Shown piece after piece: positions 46,429-58,069 of a DNA stretch of 64,000 nucleotides. The notes under the pieces are model-generated. The model was given only the letters and a program-made list of their open reading frames with translations, was not told where the DNA came from and did no database searches. This DNA comes from Ischnura elegans. Its lineage: Eukaryota; Arthropoda; Insecta; Odonata; Coenagrionidae. The stretch lies in contig NC_060252.1 in the NCBI RefSeq assembly GCF_921293095.1, forward strand, positions 81,550,866 through 81,614,865. Direction: 5' to 3'. The translations under genes and the position numbers were made by a program. Numbering within the stretch: the stretch's first letter is position 1; every line of letters begins with the position of its first letter.

Positions 46429-47122
46429 CATCGTTCCTCCAAGTAACGCCCAAATCTGTTGATTTTATTCGATATTATATATGTTTATATAGCTGTATTA
46501 TTTTGCAGAAATCACATGTTATTTCATCAAATTTACCCTCTGTTCCCTAGAAAATCTTTGTTAACCACTGGCAATAGGTTTAAGGGTAATTCTCCCAAAC
46601 TAGATTTGTCAATTGAAAATAATTCAATTACCTTATTATGTTTCTTTGGATAGCATTTCATTTCTTAAGTTCAGATATTCTCTTAGTTGGACAGTACACC
46701 TACTTAGTGCCAAAAATTAGTGAAAATTGATATTACATTAACCTGAGTATGAGAGATCTCATTGGCCATCTGAGTAACTTAATACACTATGTGATTTGTG
46801 ACCTGATTGTAGTTGCTTGGGTGTTCCTCCTGTTTGTAGTACATGGAGGAACTGAGGAGTGAGCCTTTCCAATGTATCCTTGGGTGAAACAAAAAACTAA
46901 CTTTGTTCTCACATGATGTGTAACAGATTCAAGTTTACTACCTCTAGTTGCAATTTATTAAGCAAATTATTCTGCCAGTGCTTGTGTAAATTTATAGAAG
47001 TAGAAAGAAAGAGACAGCAGTGGCGTGGAGGCCAGACATTTCAGTGGGGAAAACACTACTATTCTCAATGAGAGAGGGACTCGTAGGTGGATTTAGGGGA
47101 GGGGCACGTGATTGAAAACATT

Positions 47123-48155
47123 CAGGCAAGTAGTAAAAAATGTAACTAAGTCTAAGGTAAACAAGAAAATGGATTTGATGCAAAGCATTGCAAGCCTATG
47201 AAACCAACTGTGTGCCTTATTCCCGCTTAACTCTCATATAAAAATAAAGATAATTTGGTGAAGTAACTGTTGTATGTTGTTTTAAATCTCAAATGTGAGA
47301 ATATCATTAGCCTGTCAGACACTTGTGCCTCCCCCTCCCTCCAGAAAAATATAATATCCTGTATCTGCCCTTGGCTGGACTGGAGAGAGCAAAAAAGTTT
47401 GCCAGTTTCCCCTTTCATATGTCTCTTATGTTTTAAGAAGAAAGTTGGTAGGAGATGGAAATCTGAGGTTAAGCATGTGGCCAGATTGAAATTTTTACAG
47501 TGCTCTCCCCTGTTAAGCCATTTGGGGAGCATTAACAAGTCGTGGGGACAGAGCACGACGTAGGCCACACCTCAACTCCCAATAAGGCTGACAAAGCACC
47601 AACTGTGCTTCTGTCGGTGCTTCGACAGCATTGTTGACCTTCTGATGACAATCTCCGTTTACAGTCAGAAACTTGTGTGCAAATGTGGAGGAAACCACAT
47701 TTGTGATACAGTTCGCAGTTTGTACACAGCAATGTTTGCCAGGGTAATGGAGACATCTATTACTCTTTCAGAGATGGCTTCCATAGTTATATTTGACGCT
47801 AATGACTATTAAGAGGCCCAGAGAGTGATGAGATATACATCTGTCCCTCTGGACCCTATTCCTGAATATGCAGGGGAGATTTTGGGCCAGCAAGGCATTA
47901 AGTAAATTGAGGAATGGGGAGGAGGGCTCAGATTTCAACTATGTACTACCTGAGTTATAAAAAGGGGCACGAGTATCAATTCTTATTAGAGAAAACAAAT
48001 CGTATTACATAAGAGTATGTGATAATGCAACGAAAACCTCAGGGCAAGTAGTAAAAAAATGTAACTAAGTCTAAGGTGAAGAAGATATTAGATTTGATGC
48101 CGAGCATTGTTGTCAGTACATGAGAACAACTATGGTCCTCTTTCCCACAACAGAA
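47123..48155. repeat. Two direct copies of a ~110 bp repeat, 0.9 kb apart
   Basis: CAGGCAAGTAGTAAAAAATG..TAACTAAGTCTAAGGT at 47123-47225 recurs at 48041-48155 with scattered changes. Sequence between includes GC-richer 47520-47770 with minus-strand open frames that I cannot assign. Confidence 0.5.
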
Positions 48156-48454
48156 AATGAGGTCTCAAAGTACATTAATAACCTTAAAATCTGTAGGAAT
48201 TGGCGATATACCTACTTCCGTTTTATGAAGTAGTGCAATAGCTATAATTAATCCCCTAACTTTCATAATATAAGAGTCCTTCAGAAACGGTGAGTATCCT
48301 AATTACATATTTAAAAATATAATGTCTACTAAAAAGGTATGTAGACAACGTATACAATTGCCAACCTGTGTCCTCAAAACTCAAACACATTCATCAAAAC
48401 AATTTTGAGTAACTAGGGAGAGATAGGATTAATATTTATGTCATTAAAAATGAA

Positions 48455-48662
48455 ATATTAAACATGAAGCAATTTGGATTCCAAAAGTGCAGATGTACCA
48501 ATTAATGATAATACATAGTTTTATTTGCCAGATTATGCTATTGCAAACCTTAATAGAACAAATTGGCTGCGTGGCAACAGAATGAATGATGTTGGTATTT
48601 TCAATGATCTATCATGGGCATTTGACATAGAACACCAGGAAATTCTCAGGTAATGTGAAGAT
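48455..48662 (+). pseudogene. Non-LTR reverse-transcriptase fragment
   Basis: KQFGFQKCRCTN, three stops, then DVGIFNDLSWAFDIEHQEIL: the FGFRxxxST and FIDLSKAFDxVxHxxLL motifs of LINE reverse transcriptase with decay. Too short for clade assignment; probably the same general kind as the intron 6 relic. Confidence 0.65.
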
Positions 48663-48783
48663 AATGGGATCAGGGGACTTTCGCAAAAATGGATATTTTT
48701 GAGAAAGCCCCATGATCCCATAATGGATGTTTTTGAAATGCAAACAATAGGTATTAGATACATGGAAAATACACCACAGTGGC

Positions 48784-49441
48784 AGGTCTTTTAAATTTCG
48801 CGCGAGAAAAAATGCGAAGCGGCGGGCGTTGCAGGTTGTTCGTTTTGTGGGCGGTAATACAGTCAGTCTAAACGAAGTGTAAAACGGTGTGTTTATTGTC
48901 AATTTCGATTACGTTTATAGCAAATTTTATTCTTAGATAGGTGCGCAAATTTTAAGTGCGTAAATGTCAAGTAAAGTTTTAGCAAATTTTACTTGACATA
49001 ACGGTTATCTGGAACCTGAAAAGTGATTTCTATGAATTTTTCCGGGTAGAACTCGGGAGTATTTGTCGTCACTTTTTCGCCGTGTTCTCAATAATCTTGG
49101 TTCCTGTAACTGCTATGATGATGCCCAGGTGACCACCATAGCGAAGCCGAAAAAAAAAACGCGGGAAGATACAAAAATGGAGAAGGATGTAGTACGTCGC
49201 TGCTGGTATTGCCGTCAATGATAACAGGGACTCGTGTTTATGCCATAGTTTGGCATTCCCATCGTAAGAAATGGCCCAAATATGATACGCTAAAATTTTT
49301 TCGCGTAGGAATTGTGAGGTCTAGGAGCCGATATTCACTTTTTACATTGTTTCTTATGGGATATTGTGCTTCGATTAACGTCATTTCGTTTATCGTCACA
49401 TTTTTCAGGAACGGTAGGTGACGTTAAACGAGGACTCACTG
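48784..49441. mobile_element. Second, left-truncated copy of the 8065-8748 MITE
   Basis: Matches the intron 6 MITE from its internal TCTTTTAAATTTCGCGCG segment to the right end (ACGTTAAACGAGGACTCACTG) in the same orientation, followed by TA. The first ~105 bases including the left terminal repeat are missing. Confidence 0.8.
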
Positions 49442-50845
49442 TACAATAATTTGATACTATATACTTGATAATTTTTGTCTAAGTAGGTAAAGGATAATTT
49501 AAAGCAACTTGGCACCTAACTCTGCATACTGAGGATTTACACACACATGATCATTTCTTACTTTCTCAGATGAAGTATTACTCCCTTTAAAACTGTGTTG
49601 AGGGAAGACAAACATTATTCAAAGGTCGAACATTACAGTAGCTAGTCTCTAGTACCTATAGGTCTCTTTCAAATACCTTGATACTGTAAAATAATATGTA
49701 TAGATGTCAAATGCAATGGAAATTGCAGGCACTCTTTATTATCAAGAAAAAAAAGATAAACTTCGTACACATAAAATGTATAAATTAATAATTATTTCAA
49801 CATCAGCAGTATAGGTGAACAAGTATTCATTTTCTTTCCCTGTTCTTCCTGGCTCCTTATTAATGAAAATGGCCACACTTCTTCCCTAAGCATTACAAAT
49901 CTTTCCTCTCTCCATATTTATCCATGTTACTTGCAGTACAAAGAAGAATATATGTAACGATAAAAAAGAAAATCGTGGTGTACTGAAGTGAAGTTGTCAC
50001 AGCCAAGCCCGTGCAGGGCCACCGGGACGTATCGCGGTGTGGCCTCCAGCCTGGAATTCTTTTGCGCCCACCTGTTCCAAAAACTGACAAATTTTACAGT
50101 CAATACCAACACTGAGCAGTTAACTTGATTTCAAAGATGTCTCATTTAACGCCATCTGGAGTAAATAAAATAATAATTTAAATTAATATAATTCAATTTG
50201 GTAAGATTCAATTCAATCTCAAGAGGGTAAGGATAAAAATTTCAAAATTTATTATATTCCATGTGCCTAGACCCTGCCGGTAGTCCTCCCCCTGCATATT
50301 GCTGGCGCCCTCCAGCTATGGCCGTCCACCGCCCTAAGAAGGGGTCCAGCACGGGCCAAGTAATCCACGGGCTAGCACGGGACAAGTAAAAAAAGTGTAT
50401 CATTAAATGATAATGATGTTGACACCAAAGTTCCTCTATCCAGTCCTCTGAAAAAGATTAATAAATACTTTCGCTAAGTGGGTAATTACTTGGGTGTCAA
50501 AAATAGAATTGGGACTAATAATTTTACTGTTTTGCTCTTTTTAAAATATTATATGCATTATGAGCTATTATATAAAACATCACTCTGTTTATGAACTCCT
50601 GTAAGTAAAAGTATAAACTTAGTCATTTTATTATTAAAATGATAACTTTTTCTTGGTGTAAAACGTAGAGCGCATAAATTTCACTTTTGCTTGGGTCACT
50701 TAATCTCTCCAAATTTTATTTTATTCTGCTCCCTCCCCTCAGTATTTTTTTTTAGTGATTCCTTATTCCCTCATTAATATTATGTTTCGCATTACCATTT
50801 ACCTTTTCCCGGCTAGTATTTCTCCCATTAGCCCTTTATTTTCAG
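49442..50845. other. Intergenic, nothing recognised
   Basis: Short minus-strand frames at 49893-50112 overlap each other and show no motif. A GC-richer patch lies at 50270-50390. No gene supported. Confidence 0.45.
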
Positions 50846-51171
50846 ACAAGCCGCAGACATATATGTTGAGAAAGAGCGCCAGTTGAAGAGCTTTTTGCTG
50901 TATAATGAAAGGATAGTCGTGGTTAAGACCAAGATCAATCCATGTAGATACCATAGTGATACAGGTTTAAATCCTATCAGGACTCTGAAGACGAAGAAGA
51001 AAGGTGAAAGAAAGCAAAAGCTACCCCCGGGCAAATATTAACAGCAACCATAATTCAGCATGATAAAATGCCAGCGAAAATTCAAGAAACCAAAGAGAAC
51101 TTTGAAGCACGTATGGCAGTTAGAAAAATTGAAGTAGTCTCCACATCATCTTTTCAACAATTGCAGAGTGT

Positions 51172-52253
51172 GCTGGGAGGCTGACTTGAAACAATTATGG
51201 AGAAAAAAATTATACACATAAAATCCAGAATTTATATTTATCTCAATAGAAAATTCACCAAAGAAATCCTTACCCTTAGGGTTGTTCCTGTTTTTATCAG
51301 CTTGCTTCAAATAATGTAGTTATTTAGCACATATTATTGAAAGACAATTTTGGAAAAAAGGACAATTTTAGAAAGTACTTTTATAAAACAATTACCTGCC
51401 AGACCTCTCAATAGGGTGGTTTCCTATTATTTTTTTATTGCTTTAATCGAAAGATTATTACTCCTGGAGTACGTATTTCACGCTTTTAGATTTTTAAATG
51501 ACAACATCTATTTTTCGCGATTAAATGAAAAGTGAAAATTTTCAAGCGCGCGAAAACGAGACGCTTAAGTATGAATGTCGGGAAATATCTCCGTACGTCG
51601 TATTTCTGGTTCCCCCTCCCGCCCGGTGAGGTGACCTTGAGGCGAGGCTTAGCGCTGATACGTCGCAGGATGCTAGCGGATAGCTGAGTACCTTGCTGCA
51701 TGGTAGCGCTTGGCTTAAAAAAGGTTTATTAATACCTTATCAAACGAAGAAAACTTTCCGAACTTAGCCAGTTTTAATAAGTGATTATTAAGACATGTTT
51801 CCCTGAGCTCTGTGCCTCATGCATGCATTGGTAACCTCAGACGATGTATAACTCCTATCCTCTCGTGTAGAAACTAGGTCCCTGTGACGTCATGCGGAGT
51901 GGAATCGCATGGGCGCCAATCTGGCCTTTTTCAAATGAGGATAAAATTTGACCCTTGCCATTCGTCTAAACCGGTATTTCAAAAACCAAATAATTTGTAA
52001 ATTATGAATACACTAATGGTGGGTAACGAATCGCAATCAATGCCTTTCGTTTTCTTTGATGAAGGAAACTACCCTATTGGCTTGACTTTCCCGGCATTTA
52101 CATTCATGGGCATGTAAAAGTAAAACAAGCTGCTGTTGGATTAGTTTCCTCTTCTCTGGGTCAGCTGTAGGAGTAGTTCCTTGACTTGGTGCACATCCTG
52201 GAGTGGTACCAGAGCCTGACTGCTGGAGGACCACCAGCAGGGCCCTGCTGACC
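51172..52253 (-). pseudogene. CBP fragment, block C (exon 3 end, introns 3-4, exon 5 start; exon 4 lost)
   Basis: Minus strand, from 52253: the end of exon 3 ([20 protein letters not shown], with [13 protein letters not shown] replacing HAHKCQRRESQAN, so a TAZ1 zinc-ligand context is altered), intron 3, a direct join to the end of exon 4 and intron 4, then the first bases of exon 5. The 1 kb is interrupted by a MITE at 51411-52077. Exon 4 was removed between two AAA-containing sites. Non-functional. Confidence 0.88.
51411..52077. mobile_element. MITE with ATAGGGTGGTTTCC ends, copy 2
   Basis: Same family as 32385-33050, full length, inserted into the exon 3 copy of block C; the gene itself (near 21270) supplies the empty site CTCCATTGGC. 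One CRE palindrome persists (51885-51892); the other is mutated. Confidence 0.82.
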
Positions 52254-52492
52254 TACAAACTGAAGAACCTGCAGTGATCTTTTTCTAAATATTATATTAT
52301 TAACAAAATAATATATTTCAGATACCAACAGCAGTGTAGAAGATGTGAAAGCCATGCAAGCAAAGCTGATTTCACTGAAGGAAAATAGTTCTTATGAGGA
52401 AAAAAAATTTAACACAATTGCTTTCCATAGAAAGACAGAAATTGGAAACATTACAGAGAATTGAGGCCAAGATTGACCATATTAATTTTTAG

Positions 52493-53548
52493 ATGTGAAG
52501 TTTTTTATTTTATTAATTGAATTTAATATAAAAATTGAGTTCTATCAATGGATTATTAATTATTTAATATGAATTCCTCACCTACAACCACGAACTATAT
52601 TGTATATCTCCATGAAAATTGAGTTCTCAATAACCATAAATATTAACGTAACTTTTTCCCTAGTAATATTCCATAGAAAAAGTAAATATACATAATGGCA
52701 GGAATAATAGAGTAAAAATAATCGAGAGTACTACAGGTAAAGGTGAAATTAAATGAAATCTCTAAATTAAATAGTTTTTATTTGAACCACTTTAAATACA
52801 GTATGCAATTACATTTTATTTATAATTTAGAGTGACTGAATACAGACATTTTTCATCACTTAAGTGCAGTGAATGTTAGGCCTCTTATCTAGTATAATAA
52901 AGTAATTTTGTTATCCACAATTATTCTTTATAGAAACCAACCCAGCTTCCAGAACTTCTACTTTGTGATTAACAAGTGGTAGTTATGAAAGTTAGTTAGT
53001 GTATGTAACAATTAGGAGTGGAATTACACAAAATTACTTTCTGGCAATGTATTGTATGAACTTCTACAAAGTTAAGATAGAGGTGAATGCTTAACAGGCA
53101 ATTAGTTCAAAACTTGATGCTTCATAATGCTGAAGAAACCATGCAATGATATGACCACAAAAAAATTAGTAGTTATACCAGCAAACAATAATTTTTTATA
53201 TAGACCATTGATAGGTAGATACTTTAAACATGCAATGATCATAATAAGTAGAAGTCACAAGGATCAAAGTGAAAAAAATAAGAAACACCATAAAGAATAC
53301 AAATAATAATGGCAACGTAAGCATTTAACATAAGTAGGTATGTATACACTAAAGGTAGAATTATCTTTCAAGTATCAAGTCTTATTTACCTCTATAATTA
53401 TATTCCCTTGAGTATGCATTATAGCATAGAGAAATACATCACAATAAATGAGAGCACTTTTGAGGAAGGCTACATTTAATAAAAGGTTTTGTGATGAAGA
53501 GCTATTTACACTACAAGATCATTGGATTGCACTTTACGAACAACATTA
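52493..53548. other. Intergenic, nothing recognised
   Basis: AT-rich sequence with no open frame of note and no bounded repeat. Confidence 0.5.
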
Positions 53549-54466
53549 CAGGTGGTCCTCGACTTTCGTACAATTCGTACGTTCAAAATTGACACCTTTT
53601 ACTTGACTTTCCTACGCTAAATTCGGACTTTCGGACGTTGGTCTTTAATTTTTTTTAATTCCCGCTATGTTTATTACGCATCCCAACATTCAATTGTTTT
53701 AAATGGCAGTATATGCGAACAATACGAACGTATATAATGAAGGGAATTGTTGGTAGCTGACTCTAATCTTGGTGATTTATTTGGGAGAGAGACTGCCTGC
53801 TATAGGCTCCTTTATCAAGAGAAGAAGAAAGCCTTCAATGAAGATATTTTTCAAAAGAAGTTGACTAGACATCATCAAATAGCTTGCAACATAATTAGTA
53901 ACATCTTCATTCTAATTGTGTTTTTTTCGTTTGAGTGCTGTTTAATTCATGTACACCTTCAGCAACGATATTGCACGAAATATCACCCGAATTCCATTTG
54001 TATTTTGTCTTTTTTGAATAACATGCGAAATATACGCGATCACGAATATGTCACCTGCCAAATGTCGAATTTTGGTGCAAAAATTAAAAGGTATCCAGAG
54101 TGCAGGTTCAACAACTACATTTTGTTATGCTTCTTGATATGTCTTTTTATTTATAGTGGACGTAATAAGTGGAACGTCAAATTAAACGCCAAGAGGAAGT
54201 TTCACTCGGTAGCCAACGGAGTTCTTGTTTTTTAAACTTTTATTTGCATTTTCTGCATATTTTCGAAAGAAATTAGATGATTTGAGGAGTTTTATTAACA
54301 TATTATTAAAATTAAGTCAATCGTAATGAATTCCGTGAAAAAAAAGGTTTTAGTACGTATATTCTGCTCTTTTGGAACGTAACCCTTAATTCGTATGGAA
54401 GTCAATGGTTCGACTTTCGTACAAGTTTTCGGGAACGCATTGTGTAGGAAAGTCGGGGACCGCCTG
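53549..54466. mobile_element. Tigger/pogo-type MITE
   Basis: Ends CAGGTGGTCCTCGACTTTCG and (minus strand) CAGGCGGTCCCCGACTTTCC, flanked by TA. 918 bp. A 162-codon plus-strand frame inside (53747-54235) has no transposase motif and starts without context, so I regard it as chance. Confidence 0.85.
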
Positions 54467-54498
54467 TAATTCATTCATATTTTATTCTTCATTGGCAT

Positions 54499-54983
54499 TG
54501 GTCATAGTGACATTTGGAGCAGGAGCTCCACTCCCTGCTGGCAGCGATGTAGATGGACCACTTGCAGGTGGAGGAGCAATCACTCTGATCCCACCACCAC
54601 TTGCACCTGGCATATTGGGAACGGCCCCAGGGGGAACACCACTGACACCTACAGGTGGTCCAACCATTCGAGCACGGGCAACATTTGGCAGCAAATTAGG
54701 GCCAGGACACTGGATTCCTAGAGCATCATATGCTCTCCTCATATCTGAGGGGGATGGATTTGGCTGACTACTGGGAGGCTGACTTGAAACAACTATGGAG
54801 AAACAAATAATGCACATAAAATCCAGAATTTATATTTATCTCAATAGAAATTTCACTATTGAAATCCTTACCATTAGGCTTGTTCCTGTTTTTCACAGGT
54901 GAACAAACAGGACAATCTGACCTTGTGCAATGTTTCCAGTGACCAATTATTTGTCTAGATGAACAACAATAAGGTAAAAAACA
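54499..54983 (-). pseudogene. CBP fragment, block B (part of exon 4, intron 4, part of exon 5)
   Basis: Minus strand: an exon 4 piece ([20 protein letters not shown], then a deletion in the linker), intron 4, and exon 5 from its acceptor (54792) to NVTMT. The exon 5 side, 54500-54819, equals 20588-20907 base for base. From 54820 on there are about 13 differences and an 18-base deletion in 170 bases. Both outer ends break inside exons, so it cannot make a protein alone. Confidence 0.9.
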
Positions 54984-55068
54984 ATCCGAAGAATCGAGCA
55001 ATCGAACCGACCCATCACTAGTGTCTACCATCAAAAGCTTTCTATTCACACAATCTTTCTATTCATGG

Positions 55069-57581
55069 ACATGCAGGTATGCTGACGACTGCTTTCAGCC
55101 ATCCGAGGAAAAAAGAAGATCAAGCATTCGCGAATGTAAATGCCACAATATTTCACCAAAATGAACTACCTATTTATCGAACAACAGTTTACTACATGGA
55201 TTCGAGACTGAGCAATCCATGTTAACTTCATTTCTAACAGATCGCAAGAAATTAGAAAGATTAGGCACTCTTGGTGAAGGTTTTCCGGCGATGGAAACTC
55301 TCGTTATGGCGAGTGCCGCCACCAATAGAGCCTCGTAAAAACGAATTTTTTTACATGCTTATTATAGGGTCATGTTTGACCCTATAATAGAAGCCCTGAA
55401 TGGGAGTATGAGGAGATAATATCAGGAACTAGTGGACATTAATATGCGGGACATTGACAGCACCAAGACTGTTGAGGAAAGATGGGATAATATCAAAACG
55501 GGAATAGTCAAAGCGGTGGAGAAGTCAATTGGTTACGCTGACAGTAGAAGGATAAAGAAGCCGTGGATAACGGAGAATATGATAAGGGAAATGGAGGAAG
55601 TGGAAGAACATGGGCACAGAACAGGGCAAAATAATGTATAGACAAATTAATAATCGATTACGGCGTGAAACAAAGAGAGCAAGGGAGGCTTGGTGGAAAA
55701 GACAGTGTGAGGAAATGGAAAAGTTCCAGAAGGATGGAGAAGTAGGCGCGTTGTACGCCAAAGTTAAGTCGCTATCGTGCGGCAAAAGAGGACAAGCCAT
55801 GTTTAAAATTAAGGCTAAAGATGGGAGAGTGCTAACCGAGCGAGAAGAGGTACAGAGTAGATGGAAGGAATACGTGGAGGATCTGTATGACGGAAGAAAC
55901 AGGCCGGAGAGATTGAGTTTAGAGGATGAAAGTGCAGTGGAGGAGGACAATCTTGGGCCGGGGATATTAGATTCGGAAATAGAGAGAGACTTCGTGATAT
56001 GAAGGCTAGGAAAGCAGTAGGAGTTGACAATATCCCATGTGAGCTTCTGAAGAATCTAGGGAAGGATAGTAAGAAAAGGTTTTTCGAAAGTAGTCCGCAG
56101 CATCTACGAAGAGGGGTGTTGGCCGGAAGATTTCGTGAAGACGGTTCTAATCCCGCTTCCGAAAAAGAAGAAAGCTGTGGAATGCGGAGATTATAGGACT
56201 ATCAGCCTAATATCGCATGCGGCAAAAGTGGTGCTGAGAATATTGAACAGACGAATGGAGCGAGGGCAAACAAGTATTTGGGCGAAGATCAGTTTGGTTT
56301 CAGAAAAGGGAAGTCAACTCGTGATGCAATAGCAATAATGAGGTCCCTCGTGGAGAGGAACCTAGAATATGAGCAGGACGTACATGCGTGTTTCGTGGAT
56401 TTTGAGAAAGCGTTTGATAGGGTGAACTGGGTTAAGTTAATGGAGATTCTCAAGAGAATAGGTGTAGATTGGAGGGATAGACGACTGATTCGTAATCTGT
56501 TTATGGCCCAGACTGCGCAAGTGAGGGTAGCGGATGGAGAATCTGGGTGGGCAAGCATTGGCTGAGGTGTGAGGCAAGGCTGTCCTCTATCGCCGCTGCT
56601 CTTTAACGTGTACGCTGAAGAGATGGTAAGGGAAGCGTGGGATGAGTTAGAAGCTGGAATAAAAGTGGGAGGAATGATGTTCAAATCAGTGAGATTCGCA
56701 AATGACCAGGCGTTGATTAGCCAGTCAGCTAGGGGGCTTCAGGCTCTAGTGGATGCGTTATACGAGCGTTGCGAGGAGTATGGGATGAGGATTAATCAGA
56801 AGAAAACTAAGGTAATGTGGTTTTGTAAAGCATCACGAGCGAGGAATGTGAGACTCAAGATAAAGGTGGGTGGGGAAAAACTTGAGCAGGTTGAGCAATT
56901 CAACTATTTAGGCAGTACGTTAGAGGAAAACGGATACAGTAGTAAGGACATAAGGAAGAGAATCGCATTAGCGAAGGAGGCATTCATGAATATGAAGGAG
57001 CTTCTGAGAGGATCGTTATGTAAGAGTTAAAAGAAAAGGTTAGTGAAGAGTTTGATCTGGAGTGTAGCTCTCTACGGTGCGGAAACGTGGACACTGAGGA
57101 AAGAAGACGAGAGAAGATTGGAGGCATTCGAGATGTGGGTATGGAGAAGAATGGAGAGGGTGAAATTGACGGAGAGGAAAAGGAACGACGAAGTGCTGGA
57201 TATGGTTGGCGAGGAGAGGCAGCTTTTAGATGAGATACGGAGGAGACAGAAGGTATGGATGGAGTTAGTGCTTAGCGGTGAGGGGATGTTGAAAATGGGG
57301 TTAGAGGGTAGAATGTTAGGGAAACGAGGGAGGGGAAGGAAAAGAATAGGATTTTTAGACAGATCGAAAGAGAGTAGGCCTTACAGTGAATTAAAGAAGG
57401 TAGTGCTGGAAGGAAAGGGAGGCTCCCAGCTCACTTCTTGAATATTCCATGAAAACCTACCTTAATCGGTAGAATACTAATAATAAAATAAATTATAGGG
57501 TCAATTGACGGTGCCTCGGCTATCTCTCGTAATGGTGGGGGTCTCGCAATAGCCCGTACTCGCTTTAAAAAGGTTCCACTG
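55069..57581. mobile_element. Tigger-type element, third copy, split by a LINE
   Basis: 55069-55372 follows the interior of the 16533-18373 family; 57504-57581 is its end (GTCAATTGACGGTGCCTCGG ... AGGTTCCACTG) followed by TA. The left part is truncated. Its right end marks where it entered the duplicated CBP intron 8. Confidence 0.75.
55373..57491 (+). mobile_element. RTE-like LINE, 5'-truncated and inactivated
   Basis: Flanked by the 12 bp duplication ATTATAGGGTCA (55361-55372 and 57492-57503), with a TAATAATAAAATA tail. Coding pieces include the fingers (GEDQFGFRKGKSTRDAI), palm (HACFVDFEKAFDRVNW), GCPLSPLLFNVYAEE, FNYLGSTLEENG and the C-terminal LYGAETWTLRKEDERRLEAF and WVWRRM motif usual in the RTE group. 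The catalytic box is RFANDQALI, with asparagine in place of the first aspartate. In-frame stops at 56563 and 57028, plus upstream frameshifts, confirm it is dead. Confidence 0.88.
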
Positions 57582-57858
57582 TACTCTGGATAAATATAAA
57601 TGCAAAAATAACACAAATATTTTACTACAAGTGCTGTATTAATGTGAAAAAGACTATTTTTGGTACGCATAGGCTAAGAAATGTTATTGTTACAATAACT
57701 GATTTCCTAAGGATATTCAGCACTCCTTACAATGGACTTGAACTGCATCAACATTTGGATGACAGATTTGGTCCTAATTTAAAATGATATATTGAATAAA
57801 AAAAAAACAAAAATCAATTCATTGCTATTCGGAAATAAGGACAAGAAAAGAGACCTAC

Positions 57859-58069
57859 CAGGTGAAAGACTTCTAAGAGTAGCTCCATGCCCAACTGGTC
57901 CAGGCATTCCCGAAACCCCTACAGGTCTTGCAGCAACAGTCACTCCAGGAGCTCCAGGCCTAATGTTACTTTTTTGCTGCATTTGCTGCTCTTTACGTTT
58001 CTGTCTCTTTTCCTCAAGTTCTTTTTGAATTTTATAAGTCTTTTCCACCAAAAGATGATAATATTCCGA
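57859..58069 (-). pseudogene. Copy of CBP exon 8, open, splice sites kept
   Basis: Reads [34 protein letters not shown] and on to TLRSLSPG. Acceptor tttttatag and donor gtaggt are present, and phase equals the gene's exon 8. 36 bases (12 codons) of polyQ are gone. Changes A to V and I to T fall in the last KIX helix. No promoter or upstream exons are seen in the window, hence called a pseudogene, though expression is possible. Confidence 0.8.

Larger units (their letters stand above)
50846..52492 (+). pseudogene. Relic of an unknown spliced gene with C-terminal coiled coil
   Basis: After acceptor ttattttcag a 64-codon open stretch reads QAADIYVEKERQLKSFLLYN, then ERIVVVKTKINPCRYHSDTG. A second (MPAKIQETKENFEARMAVRK) follows in another frame from 51068 and stops at the edge of CBP block C. 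After another acceptor (tatttcag, 52321) come DTNSSVEDVKAMQAKLISLK and, shifted, LLSIERQKLETLQRIEAKID ending in a stop (52490). The pieces look like consecutive exons of one protein with a helical C-terminus, broken by frameshifts and by block C. Family unknown. Confidence 0.4.

Noticed and set aside
53747..54235. 162-codon plus-strand frame
   Set aside because: Lies wholly inside a TA-flanked MITE, with no known motif and AT-driven composition.
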